Part shown: in pieces, positions 20,599-30,338 of the stretch
How positions within the stretch are numbered: the stretch's first letter is position 1
Layout: each line of letters begins with the position of its first letter
Assembly (NCBI GenBank): GCA_012522795.1
Contig: JAAYJT010000011.1
Coordinates: 1 to 64,000 of the forward strand
Direction of reading: 5' to 3'
Length of the DNA: 64,000 nucleotides
Origin: Bacteroidales bacterium
GTDB taxonomy: Bacteria > Bacteroidota > Bacteroidia > Bacteroidales > JAAYJT01
Position numbers and translations under genes: made by a program
The notes under the pieces: model-generated
Databases searched by the model: none
What the model was told of the DNA's origin: nothing
Seen by the model: the letters and a program-made list of their open reading frames with translations, nothing else

Positions 20599-22917
20599 TC
20601 AGAAAGGATATCCTATACCCAAATTCCATACAATATCCCGTATCTGGAATTTTGACAGATCAACCCAGCGATCAAACTTTTGTTTTGCAGGATCTTTAAC
20701 CTTTATGGCACCATCAATACGGAAAATAAAGAAACTAAAATCAAATCTCAAACCAAATCCTGAGCTAACCGCAATTTGTTCATTGAAGTTTGATATCTCA
20801 AATTTCCCACCAGGGAAGTCAATATTTTCATTTAACAACCAGATATTTCCAATATCGGCAAACATTGCTCCATGTAAAAAACTGTACATATGAAATCTGT
20901 ATTCAATATTGCTTTCAAGCCAAAGCTCACCCATTTTGTCAAAAACATTTTCAGGATCGCTAAATGAGCCCGGACCTAATGATCGAATCTCCCATCCCCG
21001 ATTGCCATTGGCGCCACCGGCATAGAAACCTTTTTCAACAGGAAGTACATCTGAGTTCCCAAATGGAACCCCAACCCCACCCGCAAACCTGAAGACCAGA
21101 TTACTTTTGGGGTTTAGAAATTTATAATATCTAAAATCGGTTTCAAGCCTGACAAATTGTGTGTATCTTACTCCAAGTGTGGTATAATATCCTTCTTCAG
21201 TTTTTGCTGTATTGAATAATTTATCTGTTAGACGAAAAATATTTCCACTTTCTTCGATATTGGTTCTTACAAAAATAAAATCCCGATTTTTACGAATTGG
21301 CTGATTATTGAAAATAAAAATATACCGCGAAAGAGGAACAAGATGATTTGTGTACTGATATTTAAGCCTGGGGTCTTTAAGTGTTTGCAGCCATTCAGTA
21401 AATCTATCCGAACGATCTATTCTGACCAGGTTCAGTTCTGCCGGAATAAATGTATGGCTGATTGTTGCTGATTCGCGCCATTCGTAACCGAACGAAGCAT
21501 TCATGATATAGCGTGTGTAATCAGGACGGTGCTGAAAATTAAGACCGGTAGCCATTGTAGTTCCCGGCATTGCATAATGAGCAAAACGTTGTTGCTTGAC
21601 CGGAAGTAATAATCTGGGCAGGCTAAGTCTTAACTCGACCCCTGTCTCAATAGTATTGAACCCGAGGAAAAAAGGAGTTGCTTCTCCAAGTGAACGCTGC
21701 ATTTCAAGTCCGTTTTTTATTTTCACTGAAAGAACTTCGCTGCCGCGGAAAAGATTACGATTACCATAGCTGATATTTGCACCCATTCCAAGAAATCCAC
21801 CAGTATTTGTACCTTCTGCTTCTATAGTGAAAATTTTTACCGGGTTACGTCCAATATCAATAAAGCAATTTAACATACCACAACCTTCTTCCTGAAACTC
21901 CATTATAGGTTCGAAACTCATATTTACAAACCTGACAATTGGGAGATTGGAAATACGGTTGTATGTGAGATTGGCATTATCGAGTCCGTAAAAACTACCA
22001 CCACGCAAAAACATGACCCTATCAATAGTTGGAGGTGTCAGACGTAATTTTTCCTTAAATAAAAAATTATGTTTATAATGATTGTTAGGATCTTTGCTGT
22101 CCTGAAGAATTGTCAGAGTATCAAAAGTTATGTGTCTGTCAGGTATAAATCTGAAATCTGTATTGATGTAAGTATCGTTTATCTTATAACGCAAATGTCG
22201 TTTTTCAACATTTTTATTGGTTTCTTTGTCGCGTTGCCATGGTTGCTGAAATTCCACAATCACATCCATTTGATTGCTTTGCAGATTGCTGTCAACTTTA
22301 AAAAGGATGTAATCGTTGTTGAAGAAATAATAACCCTGGTCTCGTAAAAAATTGGTAATTCTGTGACGTTCATCATCAAACAGGTAGGCATCGTAATTAC
22401 TTCCTGGTCTTATCTTTGAATTTGCACTGTCGCTCAAAACATAGCCGGCTAATTGTTCATCTTTGATTGAATATGAAATGTTCCGGAGCGTGTATGATAA
22501 ACCTGAACTTATTGAATAAACTACTTTGGCAGTTCTTTTAGTGGTATGGATGCAGCTGTCAACTTCAGCATGGAAATATCCTTTGGCAGCCATATACAAT
22601 TCCATCTCCCTCATTGAATTACCAACCATGCTCCGGTCAAGGATAACAGGCTTTTTACCCAATGTTTCCTTGACCCATTTAGGTTTGAACCGTTCGTAAA
22701 AAAATGTATTTAATCTGACAAGTCCCAGAAATTTTTGGTTAGGTTGTTGATGTATGAAGCCTTCCAGTTCTTCAATCGAGATGGATTTATTGTCAGTTTT
22801 AATTCTGTTCCGATCAAGTAATAATCCTTCGCGCTGAACTTTTTTTGGCGAAACGCAGGATGTTACAATTGAAAACAGGAGAACAAAAATAAAAATTACC
22901 GATGGTTTAAGTTTCAT
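20599..22917 (-). CDS. BamA/TamA (Omp85) family outer-membrane protein, lipoprotein-type signal
   Basis: The 772-residue protein starts with a signal ending in a lipobox-like SIVTSC, then POTRA-like periplasmic domains (~30-370) and a C-terminal β-barrel. The barrel shows the strand pattern of Omp85 proteins, GNRGWEIRSLGPGSF near the loop 6 region, and ends in a phenylalanine (IGYPF), the usual β-signal. Omp85 proteins insert or move proteins across the outer membrane. An acylated N-terminus is unusual for BamA itself and points to the TamA-like side paralogues common in Bacteroidetes. It sits 46 nt upstream of the LtaS-like gene on the same strand. Confidence 0.85.
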   Translation of the reverse strand: MKLKPSVIFIFVLLFSIVTSCVSPKKVQREGLLLDRNRIKTDNKSISIEELEGFIHQQPNQKFLGLVRLNTFFYERFKPKWVKETLGKKPVILDRSMVGNSMREMELYMAAKGYFHAEVDSCIHTTKRTAKVVYSISSGLSYTLRNISYSIKDEQLAGYVLSDSANSKIRPGSNYDAYLFDDERHRITNFLRDQGYYFFNNDYILFKVDSNLQSNQMDVIVEFQQPWQRDKETNKNVEKRHLRYKINDTYINTDFRFIPDRHITFDTLTILQDSKDPNNHYKHNFLFKEKLRLTPPTIDRVMFLRGGSFYGLDNANLTYNRISNLPIVRFVNMSFEPIMEFQEEGCGMLNCFIDIGRNPVKIFTIEAEGTNTGGFLGMGANISYGNRNLFRGSEVLSVKIKNGLEMQRSLGEATPFFLGFNTIETGVELRLSLPRLLLPVKQQRFAHYAMPGTTMATGLNFQHRPDYTRYIMNASFGYEWRESATISHTFIPAELNLVRIDRSDRFTEWLQTLKDPRLKYQYTNHLVPLSRYIFIFNNQPIRKNRDFIFVRTNIEESGNIFRLTDKLFNTAKTEEGYYTTLGVRYTQFVRLETDFRYYKFLNPKSNLVFRFAGGVGVPFGNSDVLPVEKGFYAGGANGNRGWEIRSLGPGSFSDPENVFDKMGELWLESNIEYRFHMYSFLHGAMFADIGNIWLLNENIDFPGGKFEISNFNEQIAVSSGFGLRFDFSFFIFRIDGAIKVKDPAKQKFDRWVDLSKFQIRDIVWNLGIGYPF

Positions 22918-23285
22918 AATTATATTTCATTCTGCAGCAAAAGTATACAAAATCGTATTTAATATGAATGTTATCTGTAAATGACTTAATACAGTTATGA
23001 ATATTTTTAGTTTATTATTAAAGTTAGTTTCGGGTTACCTTTACAGTTTTGAGCTTATGATAAATTATTTATCTGTAATTGTCTGAGTTGTTTAACATTG
23101 CTGGTATGACCCGTAAACTTAATGTATGCCAATATTTTTAATATGTTTGCATTTTGTTCAATCCCTATATATTTATTGATTACAAACGCTAAAGCCTGAT
23201 TCTATTGAGTTTTTTGCAAAAAAGAAAGAAATTTTCACTACTAACCCTGGTAAACGATATTCATTTGTAATTTAGCCTACGAGAT
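22918..23285. other. Divergent intergenic region
   Basis: It separates the minus-strand Omp85 gene from the plus-strand DUF2520 gene. A -7 type box for the minus gene is at 22938-22945 (TACTTTTG). No comparable box was found for the plus gene, and no other structure was noticed. Confidence 0.5.
22938..22945 (-). promoter_or_regulatory. -7 promoter element of the Omp85 gene
   Basis: TACTTTTG on the minus strand, 20 nt before the ATG. Confidence 0.45.
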
Positions 23286-24077
23286 ATGAAAAACATCAGT
23301 GAAATTAAAAATATTGTGATCCTTGGTGCCGGAAGTGTAGCAACACATTTGTCGCATGCACTGAATTTGAATGATTACCGGATTGTACAGATATACAGTC
23401 GTACCAGTGATTCAGCGGAGGTGTTGGCAATGAAAACCAATTCGGAGTATATAACTGATATTGACCTTCTTAATAAAGATGCTGATTTATATATTGTTGC
23501 ATTAAAGGATTCAGTTGTAGAATCTTTACTCATCAAGATTAGGGTAAACGGAATTGTTGTTCATACTTCAGGAACATTGCCGATGGAAGTGCTTAAAAAA
23601 ATGTCGAAACGTTATGGTGTGTTTTATCCATTGCAGACATTTTCAAAATCAAGACCTATAAAATTTGATCATATTCCCATGTGTCTTGAAGCTTCTGATG
23701 AACAAACGCTTGAAGCCATACGGGGAGTTGCCGTTAAACTTTCAGATAAGATTTATGATATCAGTTCTGAATTACGGCGGTATATTCATCTTGCTGCGGT
23801 ATTTTCATGCAACTTTTCAAATTTTATGTACGTAGCCGCCTCCGATATTCTGAAAAAACATGAAATAAGCTTTGATATACTGATTCCTTTAATGAGAGAA
23901 TTTTTTGATAAAGTTACTTTTATGGAACCCTGGGAGGCTCAAACTGGACCAGCTGTCAGGGAGGATCATGCAGTGATTGACAGGCATATGCTGCTGCTTG
24001 ATGAATTTCCTGATTTTAAGGAAATATATACAGCGATCACAAAAGAGATAATAAAACGAAAGCGTAATCAAAACTAA
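23286..24077 (+). CDS. Rossmann-fold protein with DUF2520 domain
   Basis: The 263-residue protein has an N-terminal NAD(P)-binding fold (IVILGAGSVATHLSHAL, ~10-26; DLYIVALKDSVV) and a C-terminal helical DUF2520 domain containing the conserved segment HLAAVFSCNFSNFMY and the GPAVREDHAVIDRH block. The fold resembles ketopantoate reductase and 6-phosphogluconate dehydrogenase relatives, but the substrate of DUF2520 proteins is not known to me. It is followed after 9 nt by kdsC, so the pair is probably one transcript. Confidence 0.82.
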   Translation: MKNISEIKNIVILGAGSVATHLSHALNLNDYRIVQIYSRTSDSAEVLAMKTNSEYITDIDLLNKDADLYIVALKDSVVESLLIKIRVNGIVVHTSGTLPMEVLKKMSKRYGVFYPLQTFSKSRPIKFDHIPMCLEASDEQTLEAIRGVAVKLSDKIYDISSELRRYIHLAAVFSCNFSNFMYVAASDILKKHEISFDILIPLMREFFDKVTFMEPWEAQTGPAVREDHAVIDRHMLLLDEFPDFKEIYTAITKEIIKRKRNQN

Positions 24078-24086
24078 ATCTGACTT

Positions 24087-24608
24087 ATGAGTAACTACAA
24101 AGAACTGCTACGAGACGTTGATACATTTATTCTAGATTATGACGGAGTGCTTACTGATGGCAATGTGATCTTGATGAGCGATGGCGATGCACTCAGAACT
24201 GCCAATGTTAAAGATGGTTATGCCTTGCAGTTGGCTGTTAAAAATGGGTACCGGGTTGCAATAATATCGGGAGGTTATTCTGAATCAATGTTGCACCGGT
24301 TCAAAGCTTTGAAAATAAAGAATGTTTTTCTGGGAGTAGACAAGAAAATTGAAGTTTTGCAGAAATTCATGCAGGATAATAATCTTGAACCTCGACAAGT
24401 TCTGTACATGGGAGATGATATACCTGATTACGAAGCTATGTTACTGGTAGGAGTGCCTACATGCCCGGCTGATGCTTCGGAAGAGATCAAGGCTATTTCA
24501 AAATACATAAGTCATCGTAGCGGAGGCAAGGGTTGTGTAAGAGATATTATTGAGCAGGTGATGAAGATACAGGGTAAATGGATGAATGATCTTTCATTTC
24601 ATTGGTAA
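24087..24608 (+). CDS. kdsC: 3-deoxy-manno-octulosonate-8-phosphate phosphatase, KdsC family
   Basis: A HAD phosphatase of 173 residues without a cap domain, as expected for KdsC, which removes phosphate from Kdo-8-phosphate in LPS inner-core synthesis. Motif I is LDYDGVLTDG (Asp17 and Asp19), motif II is AIISGG, the lysine of motif III is in DKKIEVL, and motif IV is YMGDDIPDYEAM. The C-terminal HRSGGKGCVRDI is also family-like. The neighbouring DUF2520 gene is a frequent companion in Bacteroidetes, as far as I recall. Confidence 0.88.
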   Translation: MSNYKELLRDVDTFILDYDGVLTDGNVILMSDGDALRTANVKDGYALQLAVKNGYRVAIISGGYSESMLHRFKALKIKNVFLGVDKKIEVLQKFMQDNNLEPRQVLYMGDDIPDYEAMLLVGVPTCPADASEEIKAISKYISHRSGGKGCVRDIIEQVMKIQGKWMNDLSFHW

Positions 24609-24675
24609 ACTGTAAAAATAACAGATTCGTCTTTTTGATTGTTCTGTAATTTTCAGGGACTTTAATATTTAAATT

Positions 24676-25803
24676 ATGCAAAAAGTTATTGTTCTTGGCG
24701 GCGGACTGGTTGGCGGTCCCATAGCTCTTGATTTGACTGGCGATTTCAAGGTAACAGTTGCTGATGTTAATAATGCTGCTTTGGGAAAATTAAGTAAGAA
24801 AGCAAATATTGAAATTAAACTAACTGACCTGAGAAATCAGAATGAGCTTAGGGAATTATTGAGTGATACTGACTTCGCAATAAATGCTGTTCCGGGATTT
24901 ATGGGGTTTAGAACACTGGAAGCATGTATAATGGCAGGAGTCGATACAATTGATATTGCTTTTATGCCTGAAAATGTGATGGAGCTTGACGAAATAGCCC
25001 GCAAAAACAATGTGTGTGTGATCAGCGATATGGGCGTAGCCCCCGGGATGAGTAATTTATTGGCAGGTTATGCCGGTACAATGCTGGATGATTACCAGAA
25101 ACTTGAAATTTATGTAGGCGGCTTACCTAAAGTTCGCATTTGGCCATGGGAATATAAAGCTGTTTTTTCACCGGTTGATGTTATTGAAGAATATACACGC
25201 CCGGCACGTTTGGTTCGGGATGGAAAGATAGTTGTCAAACCTGCATTGTCAGAACCAGAGCTTATTGATATTCCGGTAATTGGCACTTTGGAGGCTTTTA
25301 ACAGCGATGGACTCCGATCACTGATCAATACCCTTGATGTTCCGGATATGGTTGAAAAAACACTTCGCTATCGTGGACATTCAGAGCTTATGCGTGTGCT
25401 GAGCCATGCCGGGTTCTTCAGCACTCAGGAAATTAAAACAGGTAATTCATTTGTAACTCCGCTTGATTTTACTTCTGAAATTCTTTTCAGGCAGTGGAAA
25501 CTTAATGAGTTTGAAGAAGATTTAACAGTAATGAAAGTGATAGCCCGGGGATTGAAATCAGGAAAAGAAACTGAAATTAGCTGGGATTTATATGATGAAT
25601 ATAGCCATAGCACCGGCATACACAGTATGGCGAGGACTACAGGTTATGCTGCTACATCAGCACTCAGGTTGGTAGCATCTCAGAAATTCAGACAGACAGG
25701 CGTACATGTTCCTGAGTTCATTGGACGCCTGCCTGAATGTGTTGAATTTATGCTTAAGGAGCAAGAAAAAAGGGGAGTAGTTTATAAAAGATCCGTAGTC
25801 TGA
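24676..25803 (+). CDS. Saccharopine dehydrogenase-family oxidoreductase
   Basis: The 375-residue protein has an N-terminal NAD(P) fold (VIVLGGGLVGGPIALDL, ~4-20) and the MGVAPGMSNLLAG segment typical of the saccharopine dehydrogenase C-terminal domain family. The family includes saccharopine dehydrogenases, lysine 6-dehydrogenase and carboxynorspermidine synthase. The sequence alone does not separate them; length and the APGMSNL block fit the lysine-dehydrogenase-like members. It is convergent with the GH20 gene, 36 nt away, with no strong terminator seen between. Confidence 0.75.
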   Translation: MQKVIVLGGGLVGGPIALDLTGDFKVTVADVNNAALGKLSKKANIEIKLTDLRNQNELRELLSDTDFAINAVPGFMGFRTLEACIMAGVDTIDIAFMPENVMELDEIARKNNVCVISDMGVAPGMSNLLAGYAGTMLDDYQKLEIYVGGLPKVRIWPWEYKAVFSPVDVIEEYTRPARLVRDGKIVVKPALSEPELIDIPVIGTLEAFNSDGLRSLINTLDVPDMVEKTLRYRGHSELMRVLSHAGFFSTQEIKTGNSFVTPLDFTSEILFRQWKLNEFEEDLTVMKVIARGLKSGKETEISWDLYDEYSHSTGIHSMARTTGYAATSALRLVASQKFRQTGVHVPEFIGRLPECVEFMLKEQEKRGVVYKRSVV

Positions 25804-25839
25804 TATTTTCTTTCATTTTAAGAACCCTGTTTCCCTTTT

Positions 25840-28179
25840 TTATTTAACTGTTATTTCACTTACAAAAACCCATGATGGCTGACCTTCGCCTGCATGACCC
25901 GGAGGGCAAACTCCCTGATTAGTCATGTGTACACGTACAAACCGAACTTTTCGTGCTTTGTGTTTTGCACTGAATATTTGTAAAAGTTTTCCCATATCAT
26001 GTATTGAAGTAGTATTCACGATTTCATGGATTTTTGTAAAAGTTTTTCCATCTTGCGAGATCTCAAAAATTACTTTTTCAGGATAAAATATCCATGAAGC
26101 ATTATTTTGCAAAGCATCTACTTCAATTAGCTTAATATCAGTGGGTTCAGGAAGTTCGATCGTAGCTATTACATCATTGCCAAGAAAACCTAACCAGTTG
26201 CCATCATTAAATTCCTTACCACCACGTATGCCATTCACAAGGGTGTATTTACCCTGACCACTGTATTGAGGGCTGTTGGCATACTTGAAAGTTATATCTC
26301 CAGCAAAGGATTTGTTAATCTCAAAATTACGGTTTAGCAATCTTTCCTGTCTTTCGCCTTCACTATAAACAGCGGCTTTTAATCTTGTGGTTTTATTAAT
26401 TTCAATAGGTCCTTTATACACTGGCGAGCCTATTTTAGGATTACTTCCATCAAGGGTATATCTTATCAAAGGATTATTTACATCAGTTTTAAGCGTCAGT
26501 TTCATACTTCGGTTGTGTTCATTTACTTCAGGATAAACTGTTATCTGATAAGCACTTCTGGAATAATTAATTCCGAGTTTATCATACCGCTGATACTGAG
26601 TTGTCATACGTTTTAAAAAATCATCCCAGTTGCGCGCTTCTTTTTCTGACCATAGTACTTCTGCCAAAGCGGCAAGACGCGGAAATGATTTGTTTTCAAC
26701 ATCCTGAGGGGTGTGCATTAACTCAGCCCAGTGGTTAGCCTGAGCACCTAAGACAAATTTTGCTTCTTCGGCAGTAAGTTCTGCTGGCACAGGTTCGTAA
26801 TGATAAACTTTTGAAAGAGTAGTAAATCCACCAATGGCAAGTGATTCAGGAGATGGGTCTCCCTGCGGATGGTCAAAATAACAATGGCTTCCTGGAGTCA
26901 TGATAACAGTATGACCGTGTTTTGCTGCTTCAATTCCTCCGCTTTCACCACGCCACGACATTACTGTTGCGTTAGGAGCAAGCCCGCCTTCAAGGATTTC
27001 GTCCCACCCAATAATTCTGCGTCCATGAGCATTCAGGAATTTTTCAATCCTTTTGATAAAATAACTCTGAAGTGCATCTTCATCTGCAAGTTTTTCATTT
27101 TTTATCCGTGCCTGACATTTGGGACAGGTACGCCAGTTGGCTTTATCAGCTTCATCACCGCCAATATGGATATATGTTGACGGGAAAAGACCCATAACTT
27201 CTGTAAGAACATCCTCAAGGAAAATAAAAGTGCTATCGTTGCCGGCACAATAAATATGGGTAATAGGCCATACTCCTCCTGCTGGTATTCCTACATCTTC
27301 GCTAGTACATGAAAATTGCGGATAAGATGCCAATGCCGACATGACATGTGCCGGCATTTCGATTTCAGGAATAATGGTAATATGTCGTTCTTCAGCATAT
27401 TTAACAACAGCCTTTACTTCTTCCTGAGTGTAAAATCCGCCATAAGTTGCATTGGTTCTGTCGTTAGTCAAAGGCCGATCTTCCCAGTCACGGTGTTCAA
27501 GGTCAACCCGCCATGCGCCAATTTCAGTAAGTCTGGGATATTTTTTAATTTCAAGCCTCCATCCCTGGTCATCAACAAGATGCCAGTGAAAAACATTTAA
27601 TTTATGCATTGCGAGTCTGTCCAGAGTCTTATATATGAACTCAAGAGGCATAAAATGTCTGGAAACATCGAGGTGCATGCCGCGATAGGGAAATCGTGGG
27701 TAATCCATAATCTGGCAGGCAGGTAGCAAGCTTTGTTCCTGTTCATCAAACATCTGTGAAATGGTTTGAATACCATAGAATAATCCTGCATTTGTATTGG
27801 CTGACAGGAATATTATTTTTTGATCAATCTCAATTTTGTATCCTTCATTTCCGAGTGCCTTATCATTTGGATTGGTTAATTGCATCACAAATCCCGCAGG
27901 TTTCTGAATATATGTTTGTTTCGCGGTACGGAGCTTAAACCCGAGCTTGCTTTCCCAAAGATCAGCCGCCATTTGTGCTGTATTTTTCAGATCATCAATA
28001 TGATAATAAATCACTGTTTCAGGTGAAAATCTGAAATATCCTTCCTGCATGTTTACCTGAACCGGTTTGGGAATTAATGATATCTTGTGTGCATAAATGC
28101 TTAACGAAGCCATTGATAAAAAGGCTATTACAAATCCTTTTGTGAGAAGCCTGAAAATATGAATATTGTTTATCTTCAT
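25840..28179 (-). CDS. Secreted β-N-acetylhexosaminidase (GH20)
   Basis: The 779-residue enzyme cleaves terminal β-linked GlcNAc or GalNAc. It has an N-terminal signal peptide (FVIAFLSMASLSIYAH), the GH20b domain (ISLIPKPVQVNMQEGYF, ~34-150), the GH20 barrel with the catalytic Asp-Glu pair in HIGGDEADK (~residue 340) and WHLVDDQGWRLEIKKYP. A chitobiase/Fn3-like C-terminal module (YTLDGSNPKIGSPVYKGPI) and a terminal discoidin-type β-sandwich follow. It lies 114 nt downstream of the GH29 gene on the same strand, suggesting joint action on fucosylated amino-sugar glycans. No SusC/SusD pair is nearby. Confidence 0.93.
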   Translation of the reverse strand: MKINNIHIFRLLTKGFVIAFLSMASLSIYAHKISLIPKPVQVNMQEGYFRFSPETVIYYHIDDLKNTAQMAADLWESKLGFKLRTAKQTYIQKPAGFVMQLTNPNDKALGNEGYKIEIDQKIIFLSANTNAGLFYGIQTISQMFDEQEQSLLPACQIMDYPRFPYRGMHLDVSRHFMPLEFIYKTLDRLAMHKLNVFHWHLVDDQGWRLEIKKYPRLTEIGAWRVDLEHRDWEDRPLTNDRTNATYGGFYTQEEVKAVVKYAEERHITIIPEIEMPAHVMSALASYPQFSCTSEDVGIPAGGVWPITHIYCAGNDSTFIFLEDVLTEVMGLFPSTYIHIGGDEADKANWRTCPKCQARIKNEKLADEDALQSYFIKRIEKFLNAHGRRIIGWDEILEGGLAPNATVMSWRGESGGIEAAKHGHTVIMTPGSHCYFDHPQGDPSPESLAIGGFTTLSKVYHYEPVPAELTAEEAKFVLGAQANHWAELMHTPQDVENKSFPRLAALAEVLWSEKEARNWDDFLKRMTTQYQRYDKLGINYSRSAYQITVYPEVNEHNRSMKLTLKTDVNNPLIRYTLDGSNPKIGSPVYKGPIEINKTTRLKAAVYSEGERQERLLNRNFEINKSFAGDITFKYANSPQYSGQGKYTLVNGIRGGKEFNDGNWLGFLGNDVIATIELPEPTDIKLIEVDALQNNASWIFYPEKVIFEISQDGKTFTKIHEIVNTTSIHDMGKLLQIFSAKHKARKVRFVRVHMTNQGVCPPGHAGEGQPSWVFVSEITVK

Positions 28180-28293
28180 TTTATAAATTGGTTTTGCATT
28201 TAATACTTTCTGATTTTATCTTGCTTTAATGATTTCTCACGTGGATGTCTTATTGAAAAACTTTGGTTTATTATTTTCTGAATCTTTTAATTC

Positions 28294-30198
28294 TTACTTT
28301 TTCATGTATCCCTCAATTTTGAATGTCCAGGCATCGTGACCCGGCAATTCATTACACCTTACTACAGCGGTATTGATTATAAGTTTCCCGTTTTCGTAGC
28401 TCCATGGTAACTCACCCTGGCGACCAAGCAGACTGATCTTTGTTCCTGGTTTGGGTTTAACAATAGATAGTTCAAGGATTTCGTCAGGCCATTCAAAGCT
28501 TATAACGTAAAGGTTATCATTGTTTTGAGTGTAAGCAAGGTATTGACGCATGGATTTATAGGTTGCATTCAGTCCGTTGCCTTTTAATTTGTCCATGTCA
28601 GTGAACAGGTTTTTTTGTGGCACTATCTCTTTTGCCTGCGATTTACTTTCCCAGTATAATGCTATGGATGCACTTAGTACGGTCTCATAGAATTCAATTA
28701 TGACTTGATATTTTTTATTCTTTTGAAGTGTAATTTTTCCTGTTACACCCTGTGATGCTTTTTCGCGCATGGCTTCTGATTCACTTCCTGATTCTGATTT
28801 GTTCCAGTTATCCAGAATAAGTACATCGTTGATAAACAGGCGCATTCCATCATCGGCATCACTGGAGAATGTGTATTCTTCTGAAAAATCCGGTTGAATA
28901 AATCCGGTCCATAAAGCTGTAAAATTATCTTCAGTAATTGGATATCCGGGAGAGTTTCTGACCCAGTTAAAATTTATTTCAGGGTCAATACGCTGCAAGG
29001 TAACTTCTTTTTCCTCGCCGCTTCTTATCCATGCTTTTGAACCATAAATTGCTTCTTCGTTTATATTTATCCATTCTCCAAGGTTTTCAATTCTTTCCTG
29101 TTGCAACAGGGGAATTTTGCCATCGGCAGCCGGACCAACATTGATGGTAAGCCCTCCTCCATGTGCAACGGTTCTGACAAACAAATGTATCAGTTCACGC
29201 GAAGTCATATATGCTGATAATTTTTCATTGCGGTTCAAACCAAAAGAACGACCCAGACCACGCACTTCAGCCCAGGGACGATCTGTAATGAAGCCGCCGG
29301 CACTGTATTCAGGGGTTTTATAACCGATATCGCTGCCTTCTCCCCAGCGATCGTTGGTAATAGCATCGCTGCCAATAAGGTTGTAATACCAGGATATTAA
29401 TTCTCTGGCATGCCAATCCTCGGCTGAATTAAACCACTCTCCATCAGCAAAAATGAGATCGGGGCGATAGGCTTCAACAAATTCTTTAAACTGCGGGATC
29501 ATATACTGCTCCACATATTTGTAAATTGAATCATGTGGGTCAGTGTACCAAAAATGCAGAGGATTGTTCCATTCAGGCAACGAATAATACAAGCCAAGGC
29601 GTATACCTCTTTTCTTAACAGCTTCAGCTACTTCCCCAACTATATCACGCTGTGGACCTACATCCACACTGTTCCAACCGGGAGCATACTTGCTTGGCCA
29701 AAGGCAAAATCCATCATGGTGTTTGGTGGTGAGTATTATATATTTTGCCCCGGCTTTCTTAAAAATGTCAGCCCATTCATCAGGATCGAACAATTCAGCT
29801 TTCCATAGAGGTGCAAAGTCTTCATACTCAAAATCTTCGCCATAGTTTTTTTTCATGAAATCAATACGAGCCTGAGTTCCGGCCTGTAATCCGCGAAGAT
29901 ACCATTCAGCATAAGATTCAGCACCACCGTATGAAGGAACTGAATAAATCCCCCAGTGAATGAATATACCTAGTTTGGCATCGCTGAACCATTGTGGATA
30001 TGGTCTGTTGCGTAGAGCTTCCCATGAGTCATCAACAGGTCTTTCCTGTGCCTTTAATGTAAGGAAGGCAGCTGTCTGAAATACCAGAAATAAAAACAAT
30101 ATTTTAAGTTTCAGAGTGCTTTTTATAATGCGTTTGCCTGTTATGGAAGGTATAGCATCAGGCGGGTTTGAAGAATAGTTAGTTATAGTTCTGATCAT
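28294..30198 (-). CDS. α-L-fucosidase (GH29) with PA14-type module
   Basis: The 634-residue secreted enzyme removes α-linked fucose. A signal peptide lies at ~30-50 (LKILFLFLVFQTAAF). The GH29 barrel begins with WFSDAKLGIFIHWGIYSVPS and contains TTKHHDGFCLWPS and the likely nucleophile Asp in LIFADGEWF (~residue 249). A PA14-like β-module follows (WTGFIQPDFSEEYTFSSDAD, ~435-545). The stretch before the signal peptide is longer than usual, so the true start may be further in. A promoter box lies at 30224-30231. Confidence 0.92.
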   Translation of the reverse strand: MIRTITNYSSNPPDAIPSITGKRIIKSTLKLKILFLFLVFQTAAFLTLKAQERPVDDSWEALRNRPYPQWFSDAKLGIFIHWGIYSVPSYGGAESYAEWYLRGLQAGTQARIDFMKKNYGEDFEYEDFAPLWKAELFDPDEWADIFKKAGAKYIILTTKHHDGFCLWPSKYAPGWNSVDVGPQRDIVGEVAEAVKKRGIRLGLYYSLPEWNNPLHFWYTDPHDSIYKYVEQYMIPQFKEFVEAYRPDLIFADGEWFNSAEDWHARELISWYYNLIGSDAITNDRWGEGSDIGYKTPEYSAGGFITDRPWAEVRGLGRSFGLNRNEKLSAYMTSRELIHLFVRTVAHGGGLTINVGPAADGKIPLLQQERIENLGEWININEEAIYGSKAWIRSGEEKEVTLQRIDPEINFNWVRNSPGYPITEDNFTALWTGFIQPDFSEEYTFSSDADDGMRLFINDVLILDNWNKSESGSESEAMREKASQGVTGKITLQKNKKYQVIIEFYETVLSASIALYWESKSQAKEIVPQKNLFTDMDKLKGNGLNATYKSMRQYLAYTQNNDNLYVISFEWPDEILELSIVKPKPGTKISLLGRQGELPWSYENGKLIINTAVVRCNELPGHDAWTFKIEGYMKK

Positions 30199-30223
30199 AA
30201 TTTATTAGATTTATTTTCAGGCA

Positions 30224-30231
30224 CAAAGGTA
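30224..30231 (-). promoter_or_regulatory. -7 promoter element of the GH29 gene
   Basis: TACCTTTG on the minus strand, 25 nt before the called ATG. No -33 TTG was obvious. Its position supports the start at 30198. Confidence 0.5.
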
Positions 30232-30326
30232 GCCAGATTATAATTAATAATTTCTCTGAGTGTTAAATAATTAGCTGTTGCAAAACCCAATAATTTCAGA
30301 TAATTAGACTGAACAGATTAAATACT

Positions 30327-30334
30327 TATTTTTG
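30327..30334 (+). promoter_or_regulatory. -7 promoter element of prmC, predicted leaderless
   Basis: TATTTTTG ends 4 nt before the prmC ATG at 30339, so transcription would begin at or next to the start codon. Confidence 0.5.
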
Positions 30335-30338
30335 CCAT

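Noticed and set aside
25840-30198. Polysaccharide utilisation locus
   Set aside because: GH20 and GH29 are adjacent, but no SusC/SusD pair or regulator is present in the neighbourhood.
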